From NCBI RefSeq assembly GCF_018223745.1, contig NZ_CP073653.1, positions 3,806,001 to 3,870,000 of the forward strand: DNA of 64,000 nt, in the 5' to 3' direction. Origin of the DNA: Clostridium beijerinckii (GTDB taxonomy: Bacteria > Bacillota > Clostridia > Clostridiales > Clostridiaceae). The translations under genes were made by a program, and so were the position numbers. How positions within the stretch are numbered: position 1 is the stretch's first letter; each line of letters starts with the position of its first letter. Positions 45,529 through 54,830 of the stretch are shown in pieces. The notes below the pieces were generated by a model. That model did not search any database. It was not told where the DNA came from and was given only the letters and a program-made list of their open reading frames with translations.

Positions 45529-45904
45529 TATTCAACCAACTACTCTTCTACATTTATTATAACATAACTAATAAATGTGTTGTTATTTAGTCATCACAAA
45601 ATGATTATTATAATGACATTATCATCGCTTATTCAAATATTCTTGGCAATATAATAATTATCTTATGTAATATTACATTAAATCTTTTTATTTTTATTGC
45701 TATCTTAAGTAACTATTTTCTCGTAATTTTATATATTATATAATATAGAGAATATTTCTCATATTTAATTTGCAATCTGATCATGGTACCTTCTACTACT
45801 TTCTGCAGTTAGTTTAAATATAATATATAATATATATTATATAGCAGTAGTTTTTTATCTACTGCTTTTCTCTGATTATCAAAAATAAAATGAAAACTAA
45901 GTAT
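45529..45904. other. Intergenic region with a plus-strand hairpin
   Basis: AGCAGTAG (45843-45850) pairs with CTACTGCT (45859-45866), followed by TTTT on the plus strand, although no plus-strand gene precedes it. It could end a small RNA or be the reverse of the LysR terminator. Nothing else is seen. Confidence 0.4.
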
Positions 45905-46786
45905 TTAATTATTTATAACAGAAATAAACTTCTCAGTTAAATTAGATATCTTTTCATTCTTACGTGTACAAATAACAATTTCATTTTTTAGATCAACATT
46001 ATCTACATAAATTCTAGCCAATTTCCCCATGTCAATGAATTCTTTAGCAGCAATTGATGAACAAAAACTCACACCATATCCATACGTAGATGCCATAAGA
46101 GTTTCATGTAGCCCATTAAATTCAAGAGCTATATCAGGAACTTTAATACTATTAATATGACAAAGTGATTCCAAAAGTACTCTAGCATAACTTCCTTTTT
46201 CCCGCATTATAAATGGTTCTAACATAATATCATTTATACTAACCTTTTTGTTTGCATATTTGTGATTTGGTGAAGCTACAAACCATAAATCATCATCCAT
46301 TATTTTAATGGTATCAATTCTGTCTGTATATTTCATTGCTCCACTACCTAAAACTGCAACATCTACTTTATATGAGATAAGATGATCAATGGCTTCTTCA
46401 GTATTTAATGTATTAATCTCAACATTTATATCTTTATTCTCTTTTTTTAATTTAGCCGCCCACATTGGTATTAGAAAATTTGTTGAAAGATAATTTCCTG
46501 CTATTTTTAATGTACCATTTTTACCTTTTTTATGATTATCTATTAATGCTTCTATTCTATTTTCTATTTTAAAAACTGCCTCTGCTTCTTTTACCAACTG
46601 TTCACCTATTTCACTTAAACAAATGCCTCTACCCTGTGGTAAGAATAGTGTAATACCATTTTCTCTTTCAAACTTTTTAATTTGTGATGTAATTGCTGGT
46701 TGACTAATTTTTAATTGCTCTGATGCAACTGTTACACTTCCTGCTTTAGCTACTATATAAAACAATCTTAATCCATGTAAATTCAT
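45905..46786 (-). CDS. LysR-family regulator
   Basis: The 293-residue protein has the N-terminal helix-turn-helix (FYIVAKAGSVTVASEQLKIS, QPAITSQIKKFERENGITLF) and a C-terminal effector domain of about 200 residues with DVAVLGSGAMKYTD and GYGVSFCSSIAAKEF. I chose ATG 46786, five bases after GGAG. It is divergent from a phosphatase gene at 46919, a possible target. The ligand is unknown. Confidence 0.92.
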   Translation of the reverse strand: MNLHGLRLFYIVAKAGSVTVASEQLKISQPAITSQIKKFERENGITLFLPQGRGICLSEIGEQLVKEAEAVFKIENRIEALIDNHKKGKNGTLKIAGNYLSTNFLIPMWAAKLKKENKDINVEINTLNTEEAIDHLISYKVDVAVLGSGAMKYTDRIDTIKIMDDDLWFVASPNHKYANKKVSINDIMLEPFIMREKGSYARVLLESLCHINSIKVPDIALEFNGLHETLMASTYGYGVSFCSSIAAKEFIDMGKLARIYVDNVDLKNEIVICTRKNEKISNLTEKFISVINN

Positions 46787-46918
46787 ATTCTCTCCATTCA
46801 TATATTTTATTTATGAATATAATAATAACATATATTATACATATAGATTTTGTTTTGATATACTCTCCTTATAAATTATTGCCGGCATTTTTTATAATAA
46901 AATATTTAGGAGCGAACT

Positions 46919-47536
46919 ATGAGACAAACTGTTTTATATTTAATTAGACATGGACAAACAAAGTGGAATCTAGAAAAACGAATGCAAGGCCATAAAGATT
47001 CCCCTTTAACAAAGGTTGGCATATCTCAGGCTCAAAAACTGAGTGATAGACTTATTAATGAAAAAGTTGATTTAATATACTCTAGTGAAAGTAAACGCGC
47101 TTATGATACGGCTAAAATCATCCAGCATAATCGAAACATTCCTATAAACACAATGAAAGAATTGAAAGAAATCCATATGGGAAAATGGGAGGGCATGAAT
47201 CAAACAGATATTATTAATAAGTATCCTGAAACTTGGGAAAATTTTTGGAATAACCCTTCTGTATATGTTCCAACTGATGAAGGAGAATCTTATGAAGAAT
47301 TGAAAGCTAGGGTCATCCCCTCAATTGAAGAAATTATTAATTTAAATCAAGGCAAAAGTATTATTATTGTTACACATAGAATTACCTTAAAAGTTATTAT
47401 GTCACATTTCATGAGTCAAAATATTTGTGATATTTGTGGCAATCCAGATATAGAATCAGCTAGCCTTTCAAAAATACATATAGAAAATGAAGTGCCAAAA
47501 ATACTATTATACGGAGATATATCTCACTATAAATAG
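46919..47536 (+). CDS. Histidine phosphatase (phosphoglycerate mutase-like)
   Basis: The 205-residue protein has the RHG motif (LIRHGQTKWN with His11), Glu in IHMGKWEGM, and the second catalytic His in IVTHRITLKV. It fits the cofactor-dependent PGM-like histidine phosphatases, a group that includes CobC and alpha-ribazole phosphatase; assignment to any one is not possible. TAGGAG precedes the ATG at normal spacing. It is divergent from the LysR gene and ends at its own terminator. Confidence 0.9.
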   Translation: MRQTVLYLIRHGQTKWNLEKRMQGHKDSPLTKVGISQAQKLSDRLINEKVDLIYSSESKRAYDTAKIIQHNRNIPINTMKELKEIHMGKWEGMNQTDIINKYPETWENFWNNPSVYVPTDEGESYEELKARVIPSIEEIINLNQGKSIIIVTHRITLKVIMSHFMSQNICDICGNPDIESASLSKIHIENEVPKILLYGDISHYK

Positions 47537-47580
47537 AAATTATTTATCCTAAAGTACTTTTATTTTAATTAATATAATGA

Positions 47581-47614
47581 AAGGCAGATTAAACACCTCT
47601 GTTTAACCTGCCTT
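47581..47614. terminator. Bidirectional terminator
   Basis: AAGGCAGATTAAACA (47581-47595) pairs with TGTTTAACCTGCCTT (47600-47614) with one mismatch, between converging genes. Confidence 0.8.
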
Positions 47615-47625
47615 CATCTCTTCTT

Positions 47626-47835
47626 TTAAATCAAGCTGACTTTTTTCTTAATTATCCCTTCATTTTTAGCTTGAACTAATAACTTATTATGTACCATTCT
47701 AGTTTTATTTATATCCACTAGAAAATCTTTATTATCCTCATATATAAGGTCTTTATATTCTGTAGCTTGATCATGTAGAACTTCTAATGCTTGTAATATT
47801 GTTAACATTTCAATCTCATTTAATTTTATTTCCAT
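47626..47835 (-). CDS. Small hypothetical protein
   Basis: The 69-residue protein is helical and charged (MEIKLNEIEMLTILQALEVL then HDQATEYKDLIYEDN), with no signal peptide or cysteine. ATG 47835 follows GGGGTGG at five bases. The convincing ribosome site and position after a terminator support a real gene. Function unknown. Confidence 0.62.
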   Translation of the reverse strand: MEIKLNEIEMLTILQALEVLHDQATEYKDLIYEDNKDFLVDINKTRMVHNKLLVQAKNEGIIKKKVSLI

Positions 47836-47931
47836 ATAAACCACCCCATAAATTTTATTTCAAATTATCTATATGGCTATATTCGTAAATTTATATAATT
47901 ACTTTTACTTTTTCGTAACAAAAATTACGAC

Positions 47932-48070
47932 AAAAAATCGCATGCGATTTTAGTTAAGTTCCGTATTGTGCTTCGCACTCTTTTCATAGGTGTAGATTTT
48001 TTACGCATCTGCCTTTTCGAACGCATGTGAGAAAAATTTGGCAGGCGAATATATTTTCTTTTTTATTCTT
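47932..48070. repeat. Dispersed mosaic repeat, copy 2
   Basis: It shares the 35-base identical block (48003-48037) and the flanking AAAAAATCGC and GCAGGCGAATAT modules with the copy at 17141-17290. Here the spacers are shorter. The rest of 47845-48268 holds no gene. Confidence 0.75.
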
Positions 48071-48268
48071 TTTCTACATAGAACCTACTTGAATATGCTT
48101 TTCTATAAATTTTCTATATATTTTACTTTATCATAAATTTCTGAAGAATAAAAAATACAGCCAACTAGTGGCTGCAAAATTAACTAAGGTATACTAATGA
48201 AAACTTTTTTACAAGATTTATTATAATATAGTTTTCTGAACACTAGCTTAACAGCTAAAATATTCTTA

Positions 48269-48661
48269 TTAATTCTCTACTATAAACTTATCTTCATTTA
48301 AAATATGCTTATCTATCCAATCTACAACAAATTCTAATATCTTCTTTACTGACTCATCTTGATTTAAATCTATTTCGTGTAAATCAATATTATCAATAGA
48401 TTTTATAAAATCTTCATGTATTACTTTATGTGATAAGAATTTTTTATATCCTACACTCAACATATATTCCTCTTCAGATTTAAAATGAAATATAGTATAC
48501 TCTTTTAATTCCCCAAGTATTTCAGTAATTCTATCATACTTATCAAGTATAAAATCATTTGTTAATAATTTATAAGCACGATCCGCAATCTCAAATAATT
48601 TTTCATGCTGCTCATCAATGAGTTTTACCCCAACTTCATAATCCGCCTTCCATTTTACCAT
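48269..48661 (-). CDS. Bacteriohemerythrin-like protein
   Basis: The 130-residue single-domain protein has all expected iron ligands in order: His19 (DEQHEKL), His59 and Glu63 (HFKSE), His78 and His82 (HKVIH), His119 and Asp124 (HILNED). It binds O2 at a di-iron centre and would act as an O2 scavenger or sensor in an anaerobe. GAGG with six bases spacing precedes the ATG at 48661. It is a single gene. Confidence 0.93.
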   Translation of the reverse strand: MVKWKADYEVGVKLIDEQHEKLFEIADRAYKLLTNDFILDKYDRITEILGELKEYTIFHFKSEEEYMLSVGYKKFLSHKVIHEDFIKSIDNIDLHEIDLNQDESVKKILEFVVDWIDKHILNEDKFIVEN

Positions 48662-48761
48662 CAAATCACCTCAAGTAACAAAATTCTCTAATATTTTATC
48701 ATATTGTGGCAATATATTATATATTTTTAATACTTAATGACTCTGAAAATATAAAGTATAA

Positions 48762-49259
48762 TTAAAAATCGCTTTTGTTCAAGCAGTAATAAACTTTATT
48801 ATCATTCGCTTTAGCATACTTAAATCCAGACTTTTCAATTGCTCTCTTAGACTGATTATTGTTTACAAAATGAGAACACACAATAGAATCAAGCTCTTCT
48901 TCATTAAATCCATAACTAAGAACTTGTCTAAGCGCTTCTGGCATTAAACCTTGCCCCCAATATTTTTGTGATAAAACACATCCTATTTCTTTTGAATTTA
49001 TATATATTCCTTCTGAATATTTATGTAATTCAATCCATCCAATTACTTTATTAATATTTTTTAATTCAACTGCCCATAATGAATCGGAAGAATCTATGAT
49101 AAATTGCTTCAAAATCTTTAGGCTCTCTTCTTTGTTGTTCTTCACACTAAAGCCTGCTAAATTTGCAACTTTTTCATTTGACATAAATTCATGTAAATCA
49201 TCTAAATCAGAATTTTTCCAAGGTCTTAAAATCAATCTATCACTCTCTAATATTGTCAT
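48762..49259 (-). CDS. GNAT acetyltransferase (RimJ/RimL-like)
   Basis: The 165-residue protein shows the RimJ/RimL-type acetyltransferase pattern: LESDRLILRPWKNSDLDDLH, IGCVLSQKYWGQGLMPEALR with the acetyl-CoA loop, and SHFVNNNQSKRAIEKSGFKY. It probably acetylates an N-terminus or small molecule. ATG 49259 follows GGAGG; a TTG at 49277 overlaps that site. One of several GNAT proteins in the window. Confidence 0.9.
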   Translation of the reverse strand: MTILESDRLILRPWKNSDLDDLHEFMSNEKVANLAGFSVKNNKEESLKILKQFIIDSSDSLWAVELKNINKVIGWIELHKYSEGIYINSKEIGCVLSQKYWGQGLMPEALRQVLSYGFNEEELDSIVCSHFVNNNQSKRAIEKSGFKYAKANDNKVYYCLNKSDF

Positions 49260-49338
49260 TTCTAATTTATCCTCCAATATTTTGTCTAAATTGCATATTC
49301 ACTTCAGCAAAGCAATATCACTTATATTTCTATACTTA

Positions 49339-49842
49339 CTAATTCTTATAAATTCCCTTTAGAGTATATCGCTCCAAAATATGTCCATCCATTTCATGAT
49401 ATAATTCATTTAATAAAAATCCTTTTTTTAGATTTAGCAGTTTATCTAAAGCAAAAACATGAAACTCATAAACATGTGCTTTATCTGGTGGTGTCATACC
49501 ACCATAATAACAAGAAAGTTCTTTTGATTGCTGATTACCCTGCAAGCTAGTCCAGCTATTTGTGCCTTGTATAAAATCCCCTGCTGTCTGGCTCTCATTA
49601 TCTTTCAATTCACTCCTTGTAATATTGGCTGCAAGCCAATGTATCCAAGCAAAACCTCCTGTTACTGGATAGGCATCTTTATCTTCTAATACTATTGCAA
49701 ATGAAGCAGTATTTACTGGAGCATTTGCAATTTTTAATGGAAGAGAAAAAGTTGGGACTCCATTCTCATTAAAATGTTCTCCACGACTACCATATTGATC
49801 TTGAATAATCCCATTTATAATACCTGCACTTGTTGCTATCAT
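49339..49842 (-). CDS. YbhB/YbcL-family (PEBP) protein
   Basis: The 167-residue protein matches the bacterial PEBP/Raf-kinase-inhibitor-like family: FSLPLKIANAPVNTASFAIV, DKDAYPVTGGFAWIHWLAAN, SCYYGGMTPPDKAHVYEFHV. The family binds small anions or lipids; its function in bacteria is unclear. It lies about 80 bases downstream of an HxlR gene, which may control it. Confidence 0.9.
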   Translation of the reverse strand: MIATSAGIINGIIQDQYGSRGEHFNENGVPTFSLPLKIANAPVNTASFAIVLEDKDAYPVTGGFAWIHWLAANITRSELKDNESQTAGDFIQGTNSWTSLQGNQQSKELSCYYGGMTPPDKAHVYEFHVFALDKLLNLKKGFLLNELYHEMDGHILERYTLKGIYKN

Positions 49843-49924
49843 ATATTACCCCCAAAGCTATTATTTATAGGCAAATTATAGCAAAGAGCTTTTATAACGT
49901 AAATTACTAACTTTTTTGTGGGTA

Positions 49925-50290
49925 TTACTCTGGAATAACCTTTTTTTCAATCAATGTCTTTTCCATACCATGTTCCTTTAAGTAATCAATTCCAATAGAT
50001 TGCATGATTTTTAGGGCATCTATAATCTTCATTCCCATATCTATTGTTAAAGAGTATTCCACACGAAGAGGATAACCATCAAATGATTTCTTTTCCACAA
50101 ACCCATAATCAATTAATTCTTTTAATTGCTCTAATAGCATTTTTTGATTAATTCCATCAATATCTCTTTCTAATTTAGCCAATGATGTAGGGGCTAATCG
50201 CAATCGCCATAATATAATAGATTTCCATTTTCCTTTAATCATATCGTGTACTAGTTCTAAAGGACACGTATATTCTTCTCTTATTTTCAT
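49925..50290 (-). CDS. HxlR-family regulator
   Basis: The 121-residue winged helix has the HxlR pattern with an N-terminal cysteine (EYTCPLELVHDMIKGKWKSI), LERDIDGINQKMLLEQLKEL as recognition helix region and YPLRVEYSLT as wing. It may sense redox or electrophiles. It precedes the PEBP-family gene in the same direction, so co-regulation is likely. Confidence 0.88.
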   Translation of the reverse strand: MKIREEYTCPLELVHDMIKGKWKSIILWRLRLAPTSLAKLERDIDGINQKMLLEQLKELIDYGFVEKKSFDGYPLRVEYSLTIDMGMKIIDALKIMQSIGIDYLKEHGMEKTLIEKKVIPE

Positions 50291-50321
50291 TGTATCTCCT
50301 AAAAATAAATTCTTATTTATA

Positions 50322-51080
50322 CTAACTTTGCAGGTAATTGACTTTTATATAATCAATCCATTTATCTTGAAGCTCCTCTTCTGTCATTCCAAAAATCTCT
50401 ACAATACTATTGGGTTGCTTTATTAAATTGCGTAACTTTTCATATCCAAATAGTTTAATTATTGATTCTACTATGGTATATGAGTATTGATATCCATTAC
50501 GTGCAAAAAAGGTTTCAAAATCCGCTCCTGTATCTAGTTCTTTAAATGTAGGAATAATATTATTTTCTAATCCATTTTTGACAGTTTTTATTATCCAGTT
50601 TTCATTATTGTCTTTTGCTTCATAACACGCTATTCCTTCATTTAGCCATCTAGGTGTATTATCATTTATCTTATTTACTATCATGTGTACAAATTCGTGA
50701 ACCGCTGTATTTAATACGTTATAAAAATCAGAACCTGGTGGTGGATTTAAAGGTGATGCTATTACAATTTTACCCACCCCAAGTCCGCCTCTCACCCAGT
50801 CAGGCGCATTTGGAAATCCTAATGCCATATGAAGTTCATTATGGTCTGGGTGTATTTCTATAGTTAATTTTTCGTTAAGCTGCTTATTTAAGTTATTAGT
50901 AATCCTATTATAGTTATCTTCAAGGACATTATACACTTTATCTATGCATTTCTTATCAAATTGAGTATAACAAATTATGAAATTTTGAGTTTCTTTTCTT
51001 AAATTCAGTTTATAATCTTTCTCTCTATTAACATTTTTAATTCCTAGACTATCTAAGTATTCCTCTACTTTTCCTGCCAT
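50322..51080 (-). CDS. Zinc peptidase of the peptidase-MA type (cytoplasmic)
   Basis: The 252-residue protein has the gluzincin signature HEFVH (His128, Glu129, His132) and the third ligand Glu148 in RWLNEGIACYE, in the arrangement of the Peptidase_MA family. No signal peptide or membrane anchor is visible, unlike most family members, which act outside the cell. Substrate unknown. It is 31 bases upstream of the HxlR gene in the same direction. Confidence 0.85.
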   Translation of the reverse strand: MAGKVEEYLDSLGIKNVNREKDYKLNLRKETQNFIICYTQFDKKCIDKVYNVLEDNYNRITNNLNKQLNEKLTIEIHPDHNELHMALGFPNAPDWVRGGLGVGKIVIASPLNPPPGSDFYNVLNTAVHEFVHMIVNKINDNTPRWLNEGIACYEAKDNNENWIIKTVKNGLENNIIPTFKELDTGADFETFFARNGYQYSYTIVESIIKLFGYEKLRNLIKQPNSIVEIFGMTEEELQDKWIDYIKVNYLQS

Positions 51081-51288
51081 TTTAATTTTACTCCTTTAAT
51101 GATATTTTTACATATAAACACAGCTCCTTATGTAGCAATCATATTTATTCAATAATAATACAACTTCTCTATATATTAATTTTAAATTTTCAATAATATT
51201 ATAGAATTGCATATTTGTTTCATACCCCTTCTAATTATCTTTCTATACAAAGTTAAAATAATTAATTACAATAAGAATCATCAAAACT

Positions 51289-51825
51289 TTAACGATATTT
51301 GCGATAGTAGAAGTAACTATCGCTCTCCATATTAGGTTGTTTGTGACCAATTGGAGTTCTTTTCTCAAACAATTTAAATTGCGCTTTTTCTGCCACTTTA
51401 CATGACGCGATATTTTCACAATCGATAGTAAGAATCATATATGGAATGTCTGATACGCTTATGCACCATTCATACAATGCTCTTAGTGCTTCTGTTGCAT
51501 ATCCATTTCCAGCATGATCTTCATCTATAAAATATGCCATTTCAACTTCATTTAGTGTATCTTCTAATCCCATTCCAACCATGCCAATTAACTCATCTGT
51601 TTCCTTTAATGTCACAGCATATCTTTTATTTTCATAAATATCCTTTGAATCCTTTTGTGTCTTAAGCCAATCAATATAGCCTGAAAGCCTTCCTTTAACA
51701 GTGCTATTTTCAGACCAGTCTTTCATAAACCTTATTACATCTTTTTGCCATATGATTTTCATTAAATTTTCTTTATCTTTATGTTGAAAATCACGAATAA
51801 TTAATCTCTCTGTATTTATTAGCAT
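51289..51825 (-). CDS. GNAT acetyltransferase
   Basis: The 178-residue protein fits the RimJ/RimL-type acetyltransferases: TERLIIRDFQHKDKENLMKI, AYFIDEDHAGNGYATEALRA with the acetyl-CoA loop, and a C-terminal NIASCKVAEKAQFKLFEKRT. ATG 51825 lies eight bases after GAGG. It follows the ABC permease by 15 bases, so it is the third gene of that operon and might modify the exported compound or give self-protection. Confidence 0.9.
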   Translation of the reverse strand: MLINTERLIIRDFQHKDKENLMKIIWQKDVIRFMKDWSENSTVKGRLSGYIDWLKTQKDSKDIYENKRYAVTLKETDELIGMVGMGLEDTLNEVEMAYFIDEDHAGNGYATEALRALYEWCISVSDIPYMILTIDCENIASCKVAEKAQFKLFEKRTPIGHKQPNMESDSYFYYRKYR

Positions 51826-51840
51826 ATTTTTCACCTCATC

Positions 51841-52557
51841 TTAAAATAATACTTTTTTCATTCTCTTTATTAATATAAAACTCTCTATAAAAATATAAAT
51901 TATCATAATAATTAATGGCATAATTAAATTAGCTATATTAAAATGCATAAGATCTAAATATGCTGTTGAAACTTCATTTATAGGAGGAAAAATCCACATC
52001 ACATATTTTGAATATGGAACCTCATTAATTACTGGTCCTTTAATTATGCTCATTAATACAATAAAGATTGCACCTAGTATTGCCATTTTTCTATTTGATA
52101 TTATTCTTGGTTGTAATAACATACCAATTAATGCTCCTATTATTGATAAAAACATGTGGATAATAAATGAAACAACTATATCGCTGAATGTAACAGGATA
52201 TTTAAAAACATTACAAATTAAATTATAAATAATAGGAAGTCCAACAGATAATATAGAAAAAAATACTCCTACTACACCCATAAAAATAATTTTAGATACC
52301 CAATAGCGTGTATGGCTCTTTAATTTTAATATTAAAACTTCTTCCGCAATTAATTCTATATTGCTGCAATAAGTAAAACCAATCCATGTCATTAAGGCAA
52401 AGAGAAAGGCTGCTGAAGATACCATGCTGCCTACAATATCAAGTAATCTTATGGAATAAGCCATTACCATATATATTATAAAAATAAAAAAAGGCATTAT
52501 ATATTTGTGAGACTTCATGTACATTTTAAAATTATATTTTAATACTGATATTAACAT
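51841..52557 (-). CDS. ABC transporter permease (ABC-2 like)
   Basis: The 238-residue protein has about six membrane segments, with no large soluble domain, and lies 14 bases downstream of an ABC ATPase gene. It would form the membrane part of an exporter homodimer with that ATPase. The small size and pairing fit bacteriocin-, antibiotic- or lipid-export systems. The substrate is unknown. Confidence 0.82.
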   Translation of the reverse strand: MLISVLKYNFKMYMKSHKYIMPFFIFIIYMVMAYSIRLLDIVGSMVSSAAFLFALMTWIGFTYCSNIELIAEEVLILKLKSHTRYWVSKIIFMGVVGVFFSILSVGLPIIYNLICNVFKYPVTFSDIVVSFIIHMFLSIIGALIGMLLQPRIISNRKMAILGAIFIVLMSIIKGPVINEVPYSKYVMWIFPPINEVSTAYLDLMHFNIANLIMPLIIMIIYIFIESFILIKRMKKVLF

Positions 52558-52571
52558 AAGTTACGTTCCCT

Positions 52572-53402
52572 TTACCTTTCAAAATACTTTAAAGTGTAAC
52601 CACTATTAATCATTTCTGTTAAAACCCTATTGCTTTCGCTTATTTTTGTTTTGAATTCTATATAATCTTCATTTTCATGATACTCGTAGATCCCATTAAT
52701 ATTTGGAGTTACAAAGGATTTATCTGCTTCTTTTCTGTAAAAAGTCATTGAAGCATATTTCTCAGAGCTAATATCTGCCCTTTTAATTTCGAATATTTTA
52801 GAATCTTTAACCTGTAATATTCTACTAGATAATTGATCTATTAAAAATACTTCGTGACATGACATTATTACTGTAACGCCGTCTTTTATAAGCTCTCTTA
52901 CCATTCTAATAAACGTTTTTTGTGAATCACTGTCTTGTCCAGATAATGGCTCATCTAATAACAAAATATCTGGTTTTGACAAAAGTGCCTGAACTACCGA
53001 AATCTTCTGCAGAGTTCCTTTAGATAAGTTTTTCATAGAAGTGTTTATCATATTTTCTAAGTTAAACTCCTTATATAAGTAATTAGTTTTCTTCACAAAA
53101 TCATCTTTTGATATTCCTTCTATCTCTCCTATTAACTTAATATATTCACCTGCTTTTATGTTAAGCTGTGAAAAATTTTCCGGAATATAATTAAATTTAA
53201 GATTTTTATCTCTAATAACCTCTCCAGAAGTTATTCTTGTAAGACCGCACAAAATCTTTATTAATGTGCTTTTTCCCATACCATTATGCCCTGTTAAAGC
53301 AATACTTTCGCCTTTCATTATATCTAAACTTACATCATCAAAAATCAATCTATCATCATATTTTTTCACTAAATTTTTTATTCTTATTATTGGTATATTC
53401 AT
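52572..53402 (-). CDS. ABC transporter ATPase
   Basis: The 276-residue protein has Walker A GHNGMGKST (about residues 38-46), a Q-loop region around IPENFSQLN, signature LSKGTLQKI (a variant of LSGGQ), Walker B ILLLDEP and the H-loop histidine in MSCHE. The C-terminal 70 residues are an extra domain. It pairs with the ABC-2 permease downstream. GGGGGAATAGT precedes the ATG. The first gene of a three-gene operon with a GNAT. Confidence 0.93.
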   Translation of the reverse strand: MNIPIIRIKNLVKKYDDRLIFDDVSLDIMKGESIALTGHNGMGKSTLIKILCGLTRITSGEVIRDKNLKFNYIPENFSQLNIKAGEYIKLIGEIEGISKDDFVKKTNYLYKEFNLENMINTSMKNLSKGTLQKISVVQALLSKPDILLLDEPLSGQDSDSQKTFIRMVRELIKDGVTVIMSCHEVFLIDQLSSRILQVKDSKIFEIKRADISSEKYASMTFYRKEADKSFVTPNINGIYEYHENEDYIEFKTKISESNRVLTEMINSGYTLKYFER

Positions 53403-53566
53403 ACTATTCCCCCGTTTATCATAATAAGCATGACCATCCTCGTATTATACCACTTTTTACATAATAATAAAAATAATTACAAACACTACGAGTTTAATAT
53501 ACTCTTTAAAGCTTAATGCATAATAGTTATATCGAACCATTTATTAAATATTCCATGTTACATAAA

Positions 53567-53609
53567 TTATAAAATAGTAGCTCCACTAATTGGCTCTACT
53601 ATTTTATAA
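53567..53609. terminator. Hairpin terminator
   Basis: TTATAAAATAGTAG (53567-53580) pairs perfectly with CTACTATTTTATAA (53596-53609). No gene on the plus strand ends here; it lies upstream of the ABC operon and may end an RNA. Confidence 0.55.
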
Positions 53610-53773
53610 CTTGTCTTATTTCTTGTAATCTGTATTTCAAACGTATTTTAATGCTAAATTATTAAATTCTATTTTTAATTTTGAATTGTTAAGCTTAGCT
53701 GCGATTGGAGAAAATATATCTTATATAATAATCAAAGAATCGGTTAAAAATCAAATATTAAGCAATAAAATAA

Positions 53774-53805
53774 ACCCAACAGAAAACTTATATTCTCTGT
53801 TGGGT
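53774..53805 (-). terminator. Terminator of the cytidine deaminase gene
   Basis: ACCCAACAGA (53774-53783) pairs with TCTGTTGGGT (53796-53805), with TTTATTTT following on the minus strand. It lies about 100 bases after the stop. Confidence 0.75.
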
Positions 53806-53907
53806 ACAGCTTTATATATAAATAATTATTTTGCAGTTCTAATACATATTTCATTAAAAATAAAGAATGAACTATATTATTTATAACTTATCTATACTAT
53901 TAATAAT

Positions 53908-54330
53908 CTATTTCAAATTTTTACCAGTGAATGCTAAAGGTAGAAGTTCTTCTAATGTATGTTCTAAATATTCTTCTGTGCTTTTAGCAATAATTATTTT
54001 AAAAGTCTTTAGATCACAGAACTCTGCCATAACTTGCCTACATACTGCACAAGGTGCACAAAAATCTCCTTCGCCAGGTTTCACCCCTTTTTTATTTCCT
54101 ACTACTGCTATTGCAGTAAATTCTTTTTTCCCTTCAGAAATTGCTTTAAAGAAAGCTGTTCTTTCTGCACAGTTTGTTGGTGTAAATGCTGCATTTTCTA
54201 TATTGCAGCCCTGATATATTGTTCCATCATCACAAAGTAAAGCCGCACCTACATTAAAATTAGAGTATGGAGTATAACAAAACTTTTGTGCCTCAAATGC
54301 TTTTTCTATCAATACTTTTGCATCTATCAT
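53908..54330 (-). CDS. cdd: Cytidine deaminase
   Basis: The 140-residue tetrameric-type cytidine deaminase has zinc ligands Cys54, Cys94 and Cys97 (NCAERTAFF and PCAVCRQ), catalytic Glu56, and the substrate motif SNFNVGAALLCDDG. It converts cytidine and deoxycytidine to uridine and deoxyuridine for pyrimidine salvage. It is a single gene; in many Firmicutes cdd is next to era or deoC, not here. The ribosome site is weak. Confidence 0.95.
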   Translation of the reverse strand: MIDAKVLIEKAFEAQKFCYTPYSNFNVGAALLCDDGTIYQGCNIENAAFTPTNCAERTAFFKAISEGKKEFTAIAVVGNKKGVKPGEGDFCAPCAVCRQVMAEFCDLKTFKIIIAKSTEEYLEHTLEELLPLAFTGKNLK

Positions 54331-54455
54331 ATTTCATTACCAAACCTTTCTTTAAAATTCCAATATATTACTATATATTGAGGAATTAAATTGTACCACT
54401 ATTATACAAGCATGTAAATATAATTTCATGTAGATATCCAACTCTAAAACTAAAT

Positions 54456-54775
54456 TTATGTGGTAACTTACCGAAATCATAAATATTTTGTTCCGAAAAG
54501 CTATGAAAATATCGCTGAAGCTTATAAGCAGCAGGTTGTATCCATTTTAGCATGCTCCAACTTTCCTAGGGGAGCTCGACTCATTACATTCGCTGAGGAA
54601 GTTCGAGAACCCAAAATAAAATTTTGTACTCTCACTTCACAAGCTAAAATGGAACAACCTACAGCTAAGAACCTTTAATAGCTCATTTTCAAATGTTTTC
54701 TCCACAAATATATTTATGATTTCTAGTGAAGATACGAACTTAAAGTCTTAGCAACTTTATAAATATGTTTATCTG
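54456..54775. repeat. Dispersed hairpin element, copy A (long form)
   Basis: This element is over 90 percent identical, by eye, to 63476-63729. Its core is a long stem: left arm 54533-54551 (GGTTGTATCC then ATTTTAGC) and right arm 54643-54658 (GCTAAAATGG then AACAACC). The loop is 91 bases here and includes a further, partly self-complementary insert that copy B lacks. The 73-codon frame across it is a shadow. The element sits between cdd and the EamA gene. Confidence 0.8.
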
Positions 54776-54830
54776 CATAGATGTCACAACTAAGTTCCAA
54801 ACTTATGCATATAGCTCTCCGAAATAAGGA

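Noticed and set aside
53686..53886. 66-codon frame on the plus strand
   Set aside because: It crosses the cytidine deaminase terminator and has no ribosome site.
54460..54678. 73-codon frame resembling a small hypothetical protein
   Set aside because: It lies over the hairpin element; the same frame in the second copy changes after the stem, so it is a repeat shadow.
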